A stretch of DNA of 35,069 bases from Alphaproteobacteria bacterium (GCA_003697125.1 RFGB01000240.1:1-35069); one strand, 5' to 3'. Shown: positions 9,476-19,544, counted from the first letter of the stretch. The notes: generated by a model not told the origin, from the sequence alone. Made by a program: numbers and translations.

Positions 9476-9817
9476 TCAGATCTCCTCGACCGTAATCCGC
9501 CGGGTGTCGAAGAAGACATGGCCGGCGATCGCGCGCGCCCCGGGCGGCGGGGCGGCGAGACTCCAGGCCGCATCGGCCAGCCGCGCCCCCTTCACCACCA
9601 CATGGTAATGCCTGATCCGCCCCTTCCTCGGGCAGTCGGTCACGGTCGCGGACGGCTCCAGAAAGGCGCCGACATCCGTGGGCGGGAAGCACACCGCCGG
9701 GGGCAGTTCGCCCTCGAACAGTTCGCTGGCGTCGCGGGTCTCGGCGATGATCGTGTCGTGGGTTCGGGCGACCCATGTGCCCGGGGCCCGGCGGATGATG
9801 AGGCCGCTTCCCGTCAC
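9476..9817 (-). CDS. DUF427 domain protein
   Basis: This 113-residue protein matches the DUF427 pattern: an N-terminal VARTHDTIIAETRDA segment, YxP-type PPAVCFPPTDV, CPRKGRIRHYHVVVKG, and the AAWSLAAPPPGARAIAGHVFFD stretch. Its biochemical role is not established to my knowledge; these small beta-rich proteins occur alone or in tandem. The start is GTG at 9817, overlapping the stop of the upstream aminopeptidase gene (GTGA, 9814-9817), so translation is probably coupled to it. A longer open frame upstream lies within the aminopeptidase gene and is a shadow. Its stop is 5 bases from the stop of the convergent Hint-domain gene. Confidence 0.85.
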   Translation of the reverse strand: MTGSGLIIRRAPGTWVARTHDTIIAETRDASELFEGELPPAVCFPPTDVGAFLEPSATVTDCPRKGRIRHYHVVVKGARLADAAWSLAAPPPGARAIAGHVFFDTRRITVEEI

Positions 9818-11661
9818 CGGTCCTCGCCCGCCCCGCCCGCCCCGGCGGCCAGCGGCGCGCAGGCCGCGCGCAGCCAGGCGGCGGTCTCGGGCGGCAGCAG
9901 GGGCGCCAGTGCCGCGGCGACATGGGCGTGATAGCTGTCGAGCCAGGCGCCTTCCGCGGCATCGAGCAGCGCGGGATCGATCAGGCGCCTGTCGATCGGG
10001 CACAGGGTCAGCGTCTCGAAGGACAGCATCGGCCGGTCGCCTCCCTCCGGCGGTTCGGCCGGACGGATCGCCACCAGATTCTCGATCCGGATGCCGAACG
10101 CGCCTTCGCGATAATAGCCGGGCTCGTTCGACAGCACCATACCGGGGCGCAGCTCCTCCAGGCTGCGCCGGGCGATGGCCGCCGGCCCCTCATGCACGCC
10201 CAGATAGGCCCCCACCCCGTGGCCGGTGCCATGGTCATAGTCCAGCCCCGCCCGCCACAGGGCGATCCGCGCCAGGCTGTCGAGATCGCGCCCGGCGATC
10301 CCGGGGGGAAAGCGCGCGGTCGAGATCGCGATCATCCCCTTCAGCACCAGGGTGAAGGCGCGGCGCGCGCCGGGCGGCACCGGTCCCGTGGCCATGGTGC
10401 GGGTGATGTCGGTGGTCCCGTCCTCGTATTGCCCGCCCGAATCGACCAGCAGCAGGTCGCCGGGCGTGATCGCGCGGTTCGACGCCTCGTCGACGCGGTA
10501 ATGGACGATCGCCCCGTTGGGCCCCGCGCCGCAGATCGTCTCGAAGCTGATGTCGCGCAACCGGCCGGTGGCGGCGCGGAAGCCTTCCAGCGCGCGCACC
10601 ACGTCGATCTCGGTCAGCGGCTTCTCGGGCAGCCCTGCCAGCGCCCCGTCAAGCCAGTGCAGGAATCGCACCATCGCCGCGCCGTCGCGCAGATGCGCGG
10701 CGCGGATGCCGGCCAGTTCGACGGCGTTCTTGCAGGCCTTGGGCAGGATGCAGGGGTCGCGCTGCCAGCGCAGCCGGGCCCCTGCCCGTTCCAGGACCAT
10801 CTGCACCCGGACCGGCGCGGTGGCCCGGTCGAGCGCCACGACCCGGCCGCCGAGATCCGCCAGCGCGGGTTCGAAATCCGCCCAGGGGCGAAGCGTGACA
10901 TCCGCGCCGAGATGCGCGCGCAGCTCGGGGCCGAAGCGCCCGGTGTCCGAGAACAGCATGACCCTTGCGTCGGCATGCAGCAGGGCGAAGGCCTGCACCA
11001 CCGGCATGCGGGGGATGTCGCTGCCGCGGCTGTTCAGCAGCCAGGCGATCGAATCGGTCAGCGTCAGCACCGCGGCGTCGATCCCGGCATCGGCCAGTCC
11101 GGCGGCGAGGCGGGTGCGCTTGTCGTGGTGCGATTCGCCGGCCAGTTCCAGCGGATGGATGCGCGCCGGGGCCGCTGGCGGCGGCGGCCGGTCGGTCCAG
11201 ACCCTGTCCACCAGATTGTCGACGGGGCGCAGTTCGACCCCCAGCGGTTCCAGCCGGGCGGTCAGGCGGTCGATCTCGTCGCGGCCATGCAGCCAGGGAT
11301 CGAAGCCGAGAACCTCGCCACGCCGCATCGCCGCGGCCAGCCATTCCTCGGGGCGGGTCTGGTGGATCGCCACCGGCTCGAACAGTTCGGTGTCGACCTG
11401 CCGGCGCAGCTGCAGCGTGTAGCGGCCATCGACGAAGACGGCGGCGCGCGTGGCCAGTGCGGCGCACAGCCCCGCCGATCCGGTGAAGCCGGTCAGCCAG
11501 GCCAGGCGCTCGTCGCAGGGTGCGACCGTCTCGCCCTGATGGCGGTCGGCGCGGGGGACGAGGAAGCCCTGCAGCCCGGCCTCGGCCATCGCCGCGCGCA
11601 GGGCGGCAAGCCGCGGGCGGCCATTGCCCGGATCGCTGCGGACCTCGAAGCTCTGGAACAT
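9814..11661 (-). CDS. pepP: Aminopeptidase P (M24 family metallopeptidase)
   Basis: The enzyme removes an N-terminal residue from peptides with proline at position 2. The 615 residues fit the long, eukaryote-like form with two creatinase-like N-terminal domains before the pita-bread catalytic domain. The five metal ligands are visible: D407 (LLVDSGGQ), D418 (TTDITRT), H481 (GTGHGVGAYLGVHEGP), E513 (LSNEPGYY) and E527 (RIENL). ATG 11661 (MFQSFEVRS) is 8 bases after an AGGAG; the upstream ATGs in frame are not well placed. It is translationally coupled to the DUF427 gene at its 3' end. The symbol is used in the broad sense; it is not a close match to E. coli PepP in length. Confidence 0.9.
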   Translation of the reverse strand: MFQSFEVRSDPGNGRPRLAALRAAMAEAGLQGFLVPRADRHQGETVAPCDERLAWLTGFTGSAGLCAALATRAAVFVDGRYTLQLRRQVDTELFEPVAIHQTRPEEWLAAAMRRGEVLGFDPWLHGRDEIDRLTARLEPLGVELRPVDNLVDRVWTDRPPPPAAPARIHPLELAGESHHDKRTRLAAGLADAGIDAAVLTLTDSIAWLLNSRGSDIPRMPVVQAFALLHADARVMLFSDTGRFGPELRAHLGADVTLRPWADFEPALADLGGRVVALDRATAPVRVQMVLERAGARLRWQRDPCILPKACKNAVELAGIRAAHLRDGAAMVRFLHWLDGALAGLPEKPLTEIDVVRALEGFRAATGRLRDISFETICGAGPNGAIVHYRVDEASNRAITPGDLLLVDSGGQYEDGTTDITRTMATGPVPPGARRAFTLVLKGMIAISTARFPPGIAGRDLDSLARIALWRAGLDYDHGTGHGVGAYLGVHEGPAAIARRSLEELRPGMVLSNEPGYYREGAFGIRIENLVAIRPAEPPEGGDRPMLSFETLTLCPIDRRLIDPALLDAAEGAWLDSYHAHVAAALAPLLPPETAAWLRAACAPLAAGAGGAGEDR

Positions 11662-11751
11662 GCGCATCTCTCCTCGCGATCCCGGCCGGGTCATGCGGCT
11701 TGCCCCGCGCGCCGATCGGCCCTAGCCTCGCCCGGTCGGGGGAGGGGCGAG

Positions 11752-12045
11752 GTGCGGACGGCGGGACTGATCCTGTTGCTGGCGGCGGGGCTGATCGCCC
11801 TGTCGGATGCCGTTGCGGCGAACTGGGACGCGGCGGCCTTCGCCTTCCGCCCGGTGGGCGCGCTGTGGTTCGCGCTGGACCGGGCCAGCCTGCTGTTCAT
11901 GGACAACCTGATCTCGCGCCATGTCTCGCAGCTGTTGTGGGAACGGATCTGGGTGCCGCTGATGGGGCTGCCCGCCGCGCCGGCCGCGGCGCTGGCGGGG
12001 CTGCTGCTGCTGCTGGCCGCAAGGCTGCGCCGGCGGGGGCGCTGA
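11752..12045 (+). CDS. Small two-TM membrane protein, uncharacterised
   Basis: GTG at 11752 follows a strong GGGAGGGGCGAG site and opens a 97-residue frame. There are two hydrophobic segments: residues about 4-24 (LILLLAAGLIALSDAVA) and about 72-90 (MGLPAAPAAALAGLLLLLAA), ending in a basic tail (RLRRRGR) that suggests a cytoplasmic C-terminus. The middle (NLISRHVSQLLWERIWVPLMG) is amphipathic and looks conserved in style. No family name comes to mind. It is divergent from pepP, with 90 bases between starts, and converges on the glyoxalase gene with 16 bases between stops. Confidence rests on the start site, composition and the lack of any better frame. Confidence 0.7.
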   Translation: MRTAGLILLLAAGLIALSDAVAANWDAAAFAFRPVGALWFALDRASLLFMDNLISRHVSQLLWERIWVPLMGLPAAPAAALAGLLLLLAARLRRRGR

Positions 12046-12061
12046 ACGCGGCGCGGCGGTG

Positions 12062-12486
12062 CTACCAGTGGCCGACATTCGGCATGCTGGTCCAGGGTTC
12101 CGCGGGTGGCAGGGCGCCGCCCATCTGCAGCAGCTCGATCGAGATGTTGTCGGGCGAGCGCACGAAGGCCATCCGCCCGTCGCGCGGGGGCCGGTTGATG
12201 GTCACGCCGTTGTCCATCAGATGGCGGCACATGGCGTAGATGTCCTCGACCTCATAGGCGATGTGGCCGAAATGGCGGCTGTCCGAGGGCAGGCCGGGGT
12301 CGCCGTCCCAGTTCCAGGTCAGCTCGATGGGGCATTCCGGCTGGTCCGGCGGGGCCATGAACAGCAGGGTGAAGCGGCCCTGTTCGTTGTCGACGCGGCG
12401 CGTCTCGCGCAGGCCCAGCAATTCGTAGAAGGCCTTCGACTTCTCCAGATCCAGGACGCGGACCATGGTATGCAGATAGCGGATCT

Positions 12487-12490
<4 letters not shown>
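12062..12490 (-). CDS. gloA: Glyoxalase I (lactoylglutathione lyase)
   Basis: This 142-residue protein aligns closely with E. coli Glo[40 protein letters not shown] and [12 protein letters not shown]. The four metal ligands of glyoxalase I are all present: H7, E56, H76 and E119. The enzyme isomerises the glutathione hemithioacetal of methylglyoxal to S-lactoylglutathione. ATG 12490 overlaps the tdh stop by four bases (ATGA, 12487-12490), so it is the third gene of a kbl-tdh-gloA operon. Threonine breakdown by that operon can leak aminoacetone and hence methylglyoxal, which this enzyme would remove; that link is inference. Paralogues acting on other thiols cannot be excluded. Confidence 0.9.
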
Positions 12491-13556
<1,066 letters not shown>

Positions 13557-13560
<4 letters not shown>

Positions 13561-14747
13561 GGGATGACCCCCGTCTCGCGCCCGGCCTCGGCAAAGGCGG
13601 CGACGGCGCGCTCCAGCGTGGCGGGGTCATGGGCGGCCGACATCTGGGTGCGGATGCGGTCCTGCCCCTTCGGCACCACCGGGAAGCTGAAGGCGGCGAC
13701 ATGCACGCCCCGCCGGCCCAGCGCGGCGGCCATGGCCTGGGCGTGGCGCGGGTCGCCCAGCATCACCGGGATGATCGGATGTTCGCCCGGCAGCAGCCGG
13801 AAGCCCAGCCGGGCGAGCGCCTCGCGGAAGCTGCGGGCGTTGCGCCACAGCCGCGCGCGCAGCTCTCCGCCGTCGCGGATGATGTCCAGCACCGCCAGCG
13901 TGGTCGCCGCGATCACCGGCGGCAGCGCGTTGGAGAAGAGATAGGGCCGCGACCGCTGGCGCAGCCAGGCCACGATTTCGGCCGAGGCCGCGACATAGCC
14001 GCCCGCCGCGCCGCCCAGCGCCTTGCCCAGCGTGCCGGTCATGATGTCGATTCGGCCCATCACGCCGCAATGTTCGTGGCTGCCGCGTCCCCCAGCGCCG
14101 AGGATGCCCACCCCGTGGCTGTCATCGACCATCACCAGCGCGCCGTGGCGCTCGGCCAGGTCGCAGATCTCGGCCAGCCTGGCGATGTGCCCGTCCATCG
14201 AGAACACGCCATCGGTGGCGATCAGCCGGAAGCGGGCATCCGCCGCCTCGGCCAGCCGCGCCTCCAGCGCCGCCATGTCGCCATTGGGGTAGACCAGGCG
14301 CCGCGCCTTGCACAGGCGGATGCCGTCGATGATCGATGCGTGGTTGAGCGCGTCGGAGATCACCGCATCCTCGGGGCCGAGCAGCGCCTCGAACAGCCCG
14401 GTATTCGCGTCGAAGCAGGACGGGTGCAGGACGGCATCCTCGAAACCCAGCCATTCGGCCAGCCGCGCCTCAAGCTGCCGGTGAACGCTGTGCGTGCCGC
14501 AGATGAAGCGCACGCTGGCCATGCCGTAGCCCCAGCGCGTCAGCGCCTCGCGCGCCGCCGCCACCAGCCGCGGATCGTCGGCCAGCCCCAGATAGTTGTT
14601 GGCGCACAGGTTGATCGCCTCGCGCCCGTCGGCAAGCCGCACCACCCCGCCCTGGGGCCCGGCGATCTCCACCTCGGGGCGGAACAGCCCGTCGGCCCGC
14701 AGCCGCTCCAGCCGGCCGGCCAGCTCTGACCGGAATGCATCGCGCAT
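13557..14747 (-). CDS. kbl: Glycine C-acetyltransferase (2-amino-3-ketobutyrate CoA ligase)
   Basis: Kbl cleaves 2-amino-3-ketobutyrate with CoA into glycine and acetyl-CoA, completing the Tdh pathway. The 396 residues match the alpha-oxoamine synthase family and the E. coli protein length. The PLP lysine is K242 in [10 protein letters not shown], preceded by the cofactor-binding VDDSHGVG (207-214) and the [15 protein letters not shown] segment. ATG 14747 begins [13 protein letters not shown], with an AGGTG element upstream; longer open frames upstream are spurious. First gene of the kbl-tdh-gloA operon and divergent from thyX, with 66 bases between starts. Relatives (AONS, ALAS) are excluded by context and overall similarity. 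Confidence 0.96.
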
Positions 14748-14813
14748 CCGACACCTCCCGGACGTGTTGTGGCACGCCCGCCCCCGCGATAACAAGGGCC
14801 GAGGAGAGCGGTG

Positions 14814-15716
14814 ATGACCCCCGAGGAACAGGCCGAGATCGACGCGCTGCGCGCCCGACAGACCCCGACCCGCCGCGTGGTGGCGCCGGGGCTGGAGGCG
14901 CGGCTCTATACCCCCCACCCGGTGCTTGACCACGGATTCGTGCGGGTCATCGACTACATGGGCGATGATGGCGCCATCGTGCAGGCGGCGCGGGTCAGCT
15001 ATGGTCCCGGCACCCGCCATACCCGCGACGATGCGGGGCTGATCCGCTATCTGATGCGGCACTGGCATTCGACGCCCTTCGAGATGTGCGAGATCAAGCT
15101 GCATGTGAAGCTGCCGATCTTCGTCGCCCGGCAGTGGATCCGGCACCGCACCGCCAATGTGAACGAGATCTCGGCGCGCTACTCGATCCTCGACCGCGAA
15201 TTCTACATCCCCCGGCCCGAGCATCTCGCCGCCCAGAGCGCGTCGAATCGCCAGGGCCGGGGCGAGGTGCTGGAGGGGGAGGAGGCCGCCCGCGTCCTGG
15301 CGATCCTGAAGGAGGACAGCGCCCGCGCCTATGACCATTACGAGGCGATGCTGTCCACCGATGGCCAGCAGGGGCTGGCGCGGGAACTGGCGCGGATGAA
15401 CCTGCCGCAGAACATCTACACCCAGTGGTACTGGAAGATCGATCTGCACAACCTGTTCCACTTCCTGCGGCTGCGCGCCGATGCCCATGCCCAGCACGAA
15501 ATCCGCGCCTATGCCGGGGTGATCGGCGAGATCGTCGCCGACTGGGTGCCGCTGGCCTGGGCGGCGTTCGAGGATTACCGCCTGCGCGGCGCGCATCTGT
15601 CGGGCAAGGCGCTGGACGCGCTGCGCCGCATGCTGCGCGGAGAGACCGTCACCCGCGAGCAGTCGGGCATGAGCCCCGGCGAGTGGCGCGAGTTCGAGAG
15701 CCTTCTGCGCGGCTGA
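14814..15716 (+). CDS. thyX: Flavin-dependent thymidylate synthase
   Basis: ThyX methylates dUMP to dTMP using methylenetetrahydrofolate, FAD and NADPH. The ThyX motif RHRxxxxNExSxRY is complete at residues 110-123 ([14 protein letters not shown]), and the flanking stretches [20 protein letters not shown] and [22 protein letters not shown] are typical of the alphaproteobacterial form. The product is 300 residues. I place the start at ATG 14814, 7 bases after GAGGAG; a GTG immediately before it (14811) is possible. It is convergent with hemH, with 12 bases between stops. Whether a ThyA also exists cannot be seen here. Confidence 0.96.
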   Translation: MTPEEQAEIDALRARQTPTRRVVAPGLEARLYTPHPVLDHGFVRVIDYMGDDGAIVQAARVSYGPGTRHTRDDAGLIRYLMRHWHSTPFEMCEIKLHVKLPIFVARQWIRHRTANVNEISARYSILDREFYIPRPEHLAAQSASNRQGRGEVLEGEEAARVLAILKEDSARAYDHYEAMLSTDGQQGLARELARMNLPQNIYTQWYWKIDLHNLFHFLRLRADAHAQHEIRAYAGVIGEIVADWVPLAWAAFEDYRLRGAHLSGKALDALRRMLRGETVTREQSGMSPGEWREFESLLRG

Positions 15717-15728
15717 GGGCGCGGCGCC

Positions 15729-16802
15729 TCAGACCCAGCCCCGAAGCTCGGCCAGGACGATCTCCTCCATCATCGCGATGTGGTCGTCGGCGTCGTTCAG
15801 GCAGGGGACATAGGTGAAGGTCTCGCCCCCCGCCTCAAGGAAGCTCTCGGCGATCTCGCCCCGGATCTCCTCCAGCGTCTCGACGCAGTCGCTGCTGAAG
15901 CCCGGCGCGACGACCGCGATCCGCCGCCGCCCGGTGCGCGCCAGCCGCGCCACTTCCTCGACCGTGTAGGGCCGAAGCCATTCCTCGGTGCCGAAGCGCG
16001 ACTGGAAGGCGGTGATCACCGCCTCCTCGGGCAGGCCCAGACGGGTGCGCAGAAGCCGCGTCGTCTTCTGGCACTGGCAGTGATAGGGATCGCCCTGCAT
16101 CAGATAGCGCTTGGGCATCCCGTGATAGGAGATCACCAGCGCATCGGGCCGCTGTGCCTCGGCGGCCAGCGCGGCCTCGATCGAGCGGGCGACCGCCTCG
16201 ATATAGGCCGGATGGTCGTGATAGGCCGGCACGGTGCGGATCGCGGGCTGCCATTTCAGCTTCATCAGGCTGCGGAAGGCCTGATCATTGGCCGTGGCGG
16301 TGGTCGGGCCGGAATACTGGGGATAGAGCGGGAAGAAGACCAGCCGCTCGCAGCCTTCGGCCTGCATGCGGCGGATCACGCTGTCGGTCGAGGGATTGCC
16401 GTAGCGGAAGCAGAAATCGACCAGCACGCGATCGCCGAAGCGCGCGGCCATGCGCGCGCCCAGCTTCTGCGCCTGGGCGCGGGTGATGGTGCGCAGGGGG
16501 CTCTCGTCGCGTTCCTGGTTCCAGATCTTGCGGTAGTTGCGGCCCGAGGAGAAGGGGCGCTTGGTCAGGATGATCAGCTGCAACAGCGGCTGCCACAGCC
16601 AGGGCGAATAGTCGATCACCCGCCGGTCGGAGAGGAATTCGTCGAGATAGCGCCGCATGGACCAGTAATCGGTGCCGTCCGGCGTGCCCAGATTGGCGAT
16701 GATGACGCCGATGCGCGCGGGCGGCATCGGCGGGTGGTCGGCCGGCGCGTGGATCAGGCGCTCCCGCGCCCAGGCAAGGCCCCGTTCCGTCGCGTCGGTC
16801 AT
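15729..16802 (-). CDS. hemH: Ferrochelatase
   Basis: HemH inserts Fe2+ into protoporphyrin IX, the last step of protoheme synthesis. The 357 residues include the N-terminal IGVIIANLGTPDGTDYWSMRRYLDEFLSDRRV, the catalytic His H227 in VISYHGMPKRY, and the metal-site acidic pair in the DCVETLEEI segment (E309, E312). The FFPLYPQYSGPTTATANDQ and FQSRFGTEEWLRPYT stretches are diagnostic. Six cysteines are present (131, 151, 242, 244, 306, 334), with none within 20 residues of the C-terminus. ATG 16802 gives a somewhat extended N-terminus (about 25 residues). Monocistronic by position, convergent with thyX. Confidence 0.95.
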   Translation of the reverse strand: MTDATERGLAWARERLIHAPADHPPMPPARIGVIIANLGTPDGTDYWSMRRYLDEFLSDRRVIDYSPWLWQPLLQLIILTKRPFSSGRNYRKIWNQERDESPLRTITRAQAQKLGARMAARFGDRVLVDFCFRYGNPSTDSVIRRMQAEGCERLVFFPLYPQYSGPTTATANDQAFRSLMKLKWQPAIRTVPAYHDHPAYIEAVARSIEAALAAEAQRPDALVISYHGMPKRYLMQGDPYHCQCQKTTRLLRTRLGLPEEAVITAFQSRFGTEEWLRPYTVEEVARLARTGRRRIAVVAPGFSSDCVETLEEIRGEIAESFLEAGGETFTYVPCLNDADDHIAMMEEIVLAELRGWV

Positions 16803-16851
16803 CGCCGCCCCTCCGTGCTGATGCCCCTACAGCCCCTCCGCGCCGGGGCTG

Positions 16852-17697
16852 TCAAGGGCTCTCGCCGTCGCCGCCGCGGGGCAGCGGCTGTTCGCGCGTG
16901 CCCAGCGCATCGGCCAGCCGCATCCGCGCCGAGCCCGGGCGCAGCGGGCGCGGCTGGCCGGGACCGGGGGCCCAGCCGGTCAGCCAGACCGTCTCGAAGG
17001 TCGCCGGGATCCGCCCCTCGGCATCCGCCAGGCCGGCATAGAGCGCCCCGGCCCGCGCGAACAGCCCGCGGCGGGTGAAGCGCCGCAGCCGCCCGGCCAT
17101 GGCATTGGTCTCGCCCATCGCCCGCAGATCACGCATCAGGTGGAAGATGTCGCGATAGCGCAGGGTCAGGCGGGTGGAATCGGCCACCGGCATGGCGTAT
17201 CCCGCGCGCTGCAGCAGCGCCCCCAGATCGCGGATGTCGCCCATCGGCGCCACGCGCGGCGACAGGCCGCCGGTCTCTGCCGCCTCGGCCTCGGCCAGAA
17301 CCGCGCGCAGCTCCGCCAGGGTGCGTCCGCCCAGAAGCGGGGCGAGCAGCAGCCCGTCGGGCCTGAGCGCCAGGCGCGACTGCACCAGCACCCCCACCGG
17401 ATCATTCGCCCAGTGCAGCCACAGCGCATGGATCACCAGATCGACGCTTCCGGGCGCCAGCGGCAGGGTCTCGGCCTCGGGCAGCGCGGCGATGCTTCCG
17501 ATCCGCGGATGCCCGGCCAGCCGCGCCGCCCATGCCGGGGCGGCATGGCCGATGATGGCGACATCGCGAAAGGATCTGTTAACCTCGAGCAGCCTTTCTG
17601 CCAGTTCGTCCGCCGCGGCGTCGTGCAGCGGAAAGTCGTGCGCCCGCGCCATGCGGGCGGCCCGGATCGCGGCATCGAACAGGCGCGGCGGGGTCAT
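16852..17697 (-). CDS. SAM-dependent methyltransferase, NDUFAF5/BioC-like
   Basis: The 281 residues begin PPRLFDAAIRAARMARA, a pattern seen in the bacterial relatives of mitochondrial NDUFAF5 (complex I assembly hydroxylase) and BioC. Core methyltransferase landmarks are DVAIIGHAAPAWAARLAG, PLAPGSVDLVIHALWLHWANDPVGVL and LRPDGLLLAPLLGG. The first motif lacks the usual Gly-x-Gly spacing (IGHAAPAW), so SAM binding may be altered; this is a feature I also associate with the NDUFAF5 group, but I cannot verify it. The C-terminal FETVWLTGWAPGPGQPRPLRPGSARMRLADAL is family-typical. Divergent from comF with 60 bases between starts. Substrate unknown. Confidence 0.8.
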   Translation of the reverse strand: MTPPRLFDAAIRAARMARAHDFPLHDAAADELAERLLEVNRSFRDVAIIGHAAPAWAARLAGHPRIGSIAALPEAETLPLAPGSVDLVIHALWLHWANDPVGVLVQSRLALRPDGLLLAPLLGGRTLAELRAVLAEAEAAETGGLSPRVAPMGDIRDLGALLQRAGYAMPVADSTRLTLRYRDIFHLMRDLRAMGETNAMAGRLRRFTRRGLFARAGALYAGLADAEGRIPATFETVWLTGWAPGPGQPRPLRPGSARMRLADALGTREQPLPRGGDGESP

Positions 17698-17757
17698 GTC
17701 GGGGCCTCCGGCGGTTCAGATAGCGCCGCGGGGGCGGGGAGGGAAGGGACGCCGCAC

Positions 17758-18510
17758 ATGCGCGCGCGGATGCTTCTGCCGGCGCTGGTCGATCTGATCT
17801 ATCCGCCGCGCTGCATCGGCTGCGGTGCCGAGGCCGGGGCCGCCCATGCCCTTTGCCCGGCCTGCTGGCGCGATACCGTCTTCACCGCGCCGCCCGGATG
17901 CCGGCATTGCGGCGCGCCGGTGCTGGATGCGCCCGGACGCGGGGGCGACATCGCCTGCGAGGACTGCACCCGCATCCCGCCGGGGTGGGACCGCGGCGCC
18001 AGCGCGATGCTCTATGGCGGCGGGGGGCGGGCGCTGGTGCTGGCGCTGAAGCATGGCGACCGTCTGGATCTGGTGCCCCCGCTGGCGCGCTGGATGATTC
18101 GCGCCGCAGGCCCCATCCTGCAGCCGCCGGCGCTGATCGTGCCGGTGCCGCTGCACTGGACCCGGCTTGCGCGGCGACGCTACAACCAGGCGGCCGAGCT
18201 GGCCCGCGCCATCGCCCGCGCCACCGGCCTGCCCTGCGCCCCGCGGCTGTTGCGCCGGGTTCGCGCCACCGGCAGCCAGGACGGCAAGTCGGCCGAACAG
18301 CGCGCGGCCAATCTGGTCGGCGCCTTCGCCGCCCGCCCGGTGCCGGCGGGGCTGCGGGTGGTGCTGGTCGACGACGTGATGACGACGGGGGCGACGCTGT
18401 CGGCCTGCGCGGCCGCGCTTCGGGCGGCGGGCGCGGACCGGGTCGACGTGCTGGTGGCCGCGCGGGTGACGCGCACGGACGCGCTTGCGCACGGGGCCGC
18501 CGATGCCTAG
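17758..18510 (+). CDS. comF: ComF family phosphoribosyltransferase-like protein
   Basis: This 250-residue protein has the ComF layout. An N-terminal zinc-ribbon pair has cysteines in PPRCIGCGAEAG, LCPACWRD, CRHCGAP and ACEDC. A type I phosphoribosyltransferase domain follows, with the RRRYNQAAELARAIA segment and the PRPP-binding loop VVLVDDVMTTGATLSACAAAL. ComF is needed for DNA uptake in naturally competent bacteria (known in Bacillus and Haemophilus); in Rhodobacterales its role is less clear. ATG 17758 follows GGGAGGGAAGGG. A glutaredoxin gene follows closely, probably in the same transcript. Family is secure, role inferred. Confidence 0.92.
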   Translation: MRARMLLPALVDLIYPPRCIGCGAEAGAAHALCPACWRDTVFTAPPGCRHCGAPVLDAPGRGGDIACEDCTRIPPGWDRGASAMLYGGGGRALVLALKHGDRLDLVPPLARWMIRAAGPILQPPALIVPVPLHWTRLARRRYNQAAELARAIARATGLPCAPRLLRRVRATGSQDGKSAEQRAANLVGAFAARPVPAGLRVVLVDDVMTTGATLSACAAALRAAGADRVDVLVAARVTRTDALAHGAADA

Positions 18511-18541
18511 ATCGGTGCCGGTTTCGGCAGGGATGCGGGCG

Positions 18542-18796
18542 ATGAAGCCGGTCACGATCTACAGTTCCGCCTATTGCGGCTATTGCCACGCCGCCAAGCG
18601 GCTTCTGGCGCGCAAGGGCGTGCCCTTCGCCGAGATCGTCGTGGATGGCGATCCCGATGCGCGCGCCGAGATGGTGGCCCGCGCCGGCGGGCGGCGCACG
18701 GTTCCGCAGATCTTCATCGACGGGCAGCATGTCGGCGGCTGCGACGAGCTGCATGCGCTGGAGCGCGAGGGCCGGCTGGACGCATTGCTGGCCTGA
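18542..18796 (+). CDS. grxC: Glutaredoxin 3 family protein
   Basis: An 84-residue dithiol glutaredoxin: redox motif C12-G-Y-C15 in SSAYCGYCHAAKRLL, the cis-proline TVP motif (RRTVPQIFIDG), and the glutathione-binding GGCDELHAL end. It reduces disulfides and glutathionylated proteins at the cost of GSH. The active site is CGYC rather than the common CPYC. I chose ATG 18542 (MKPVTIYSS) by family length; an in-frame ATG at 18503, overlapping the comF stop, would add 13 residues and allow coupling. Convergent with ubiG, 7 bases apart. Adjacent comF-grx order appears in other alphaproteobacteria as I recall. Confidence 0.9.
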   Translation: MKPVTIYSSAYCGYCHAAKRLLARKGVPFAEIVVDGDPDARAEMVARAGGRRTVPQIFIDGQHVGGCDELHALEREGRLDALLA

Positions 18797-18803
18797 GGGC
18801 CGG

Positions 18804-19544
18804 TCAGGCAGCCGGCCGTTCGGCCGCGATCACATAGTTCACCGCAAGGTCGCGGTCGCTGATCGTCCATGACCAGCGCAGCGGGTCGAAGACGAAGCCC
18901 TTGCGGTCGACGGGGCCGAGGCCCGCCGCCTGCAGCATCGCGCCCAGCTCCTGCGGCGTGATGAAGCGTCGCCAGTCATGGGTGCCCCGCGGCAGCCAGC
19001 GCAGGACGTATTCCGCCCCGACGATGGCCAGCGCGAAGCTGCGCGCGGTTCGGTTGATGGTCGACGTGATCATCAGCCCCCCCGGCCGCAGCAGCCCGGC
19101 GCAGGCGGCAAGATAGGCCGCCGGGTCGGGGACATGCTCGACCACCTCCATGTTCAGCACCACGTCGAAGCGTTCGCCCGCCGCGGCCAGCCCCTCGGCG
19201 GTGCCGTGGCGATAGTCGATGGCAAGGCCGGCCCGTTCGGCATGCAGCCGCGCCACGGGGATGTTGCGCTCGGCCGCGTCAACCCCCACCACATCCGCGC
19301 CCAGTCGCGCCATCGGCTCGCACAGCAGCCCCCCGCCGCAGCCGATGTCGAGGATCCTGAGGCCGGCGAGCCAGCCGGCCGCCCGCGGGGCGCGGGCGAA
19401 ATGGGCCGATATCTGGCCGGTGATGTAGTCCAGCCGGCAGGGGTTCAGCATGTGCAGCGGGCGGAACTTGCCCTCGGGATCCCACCATTCGGCGGCCATC
19501 GCCTCGAACTTCGCGACTTCCCTCTCGTCCACGGCACCCTGCAT
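18804..19544 (-). CDS. ubiG: Bifunctional ubiquinone O-methyltransferase UbiG
   Basis: UbiG performs both O-methylations of ubiquinone synthesis. The 246 residues include the N-terminal [37 protein letters not shown], motif [43 protein letters not shown], and the C-terminal [14 protein letters not shown] and GFVFDPL stretches, all diagnostic of UbiG/Coq3. ATG 19544 follows GGGAGG at good distance; an upstream in-frame ATG at 19625 would run into the region of the divergent peptidase start and has no family match. The gene is divergent from the prolyl iminopeptidase gene. Confidence 0.95.
   Translation of the reverse strand: MQGAVDEREVAKFEAMAAEWWDPEGKFRPLHMLNPCRLDYITGQISAHFARAPRAAGWLAGLRILDIGCGGGLLCEPMARLGADVVGVDAAERNIPVARLHAERAGLAIDYRHGTAEGLAAAGERFDVVLNMEVVEHVPDPAAYLAACAGLLRPGGLMITSTINRTARSFALAIVGAEYVLRWLPRGTHDWRRFITPQELGAMLQAAGLGPVDRKGFVFDPLRWSWTISDRDLAVNYVIAAERPAA

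Noticed and set aside
15729-16802. [2Fe-2S] ferrochelatase based on six cysteines
   Set aside because: The cluster-binding cysteines known in other ferrochelatases lie near the C-terminus; here the last Cys is 23 residues from the end and the Cys-x-Cys is internal.
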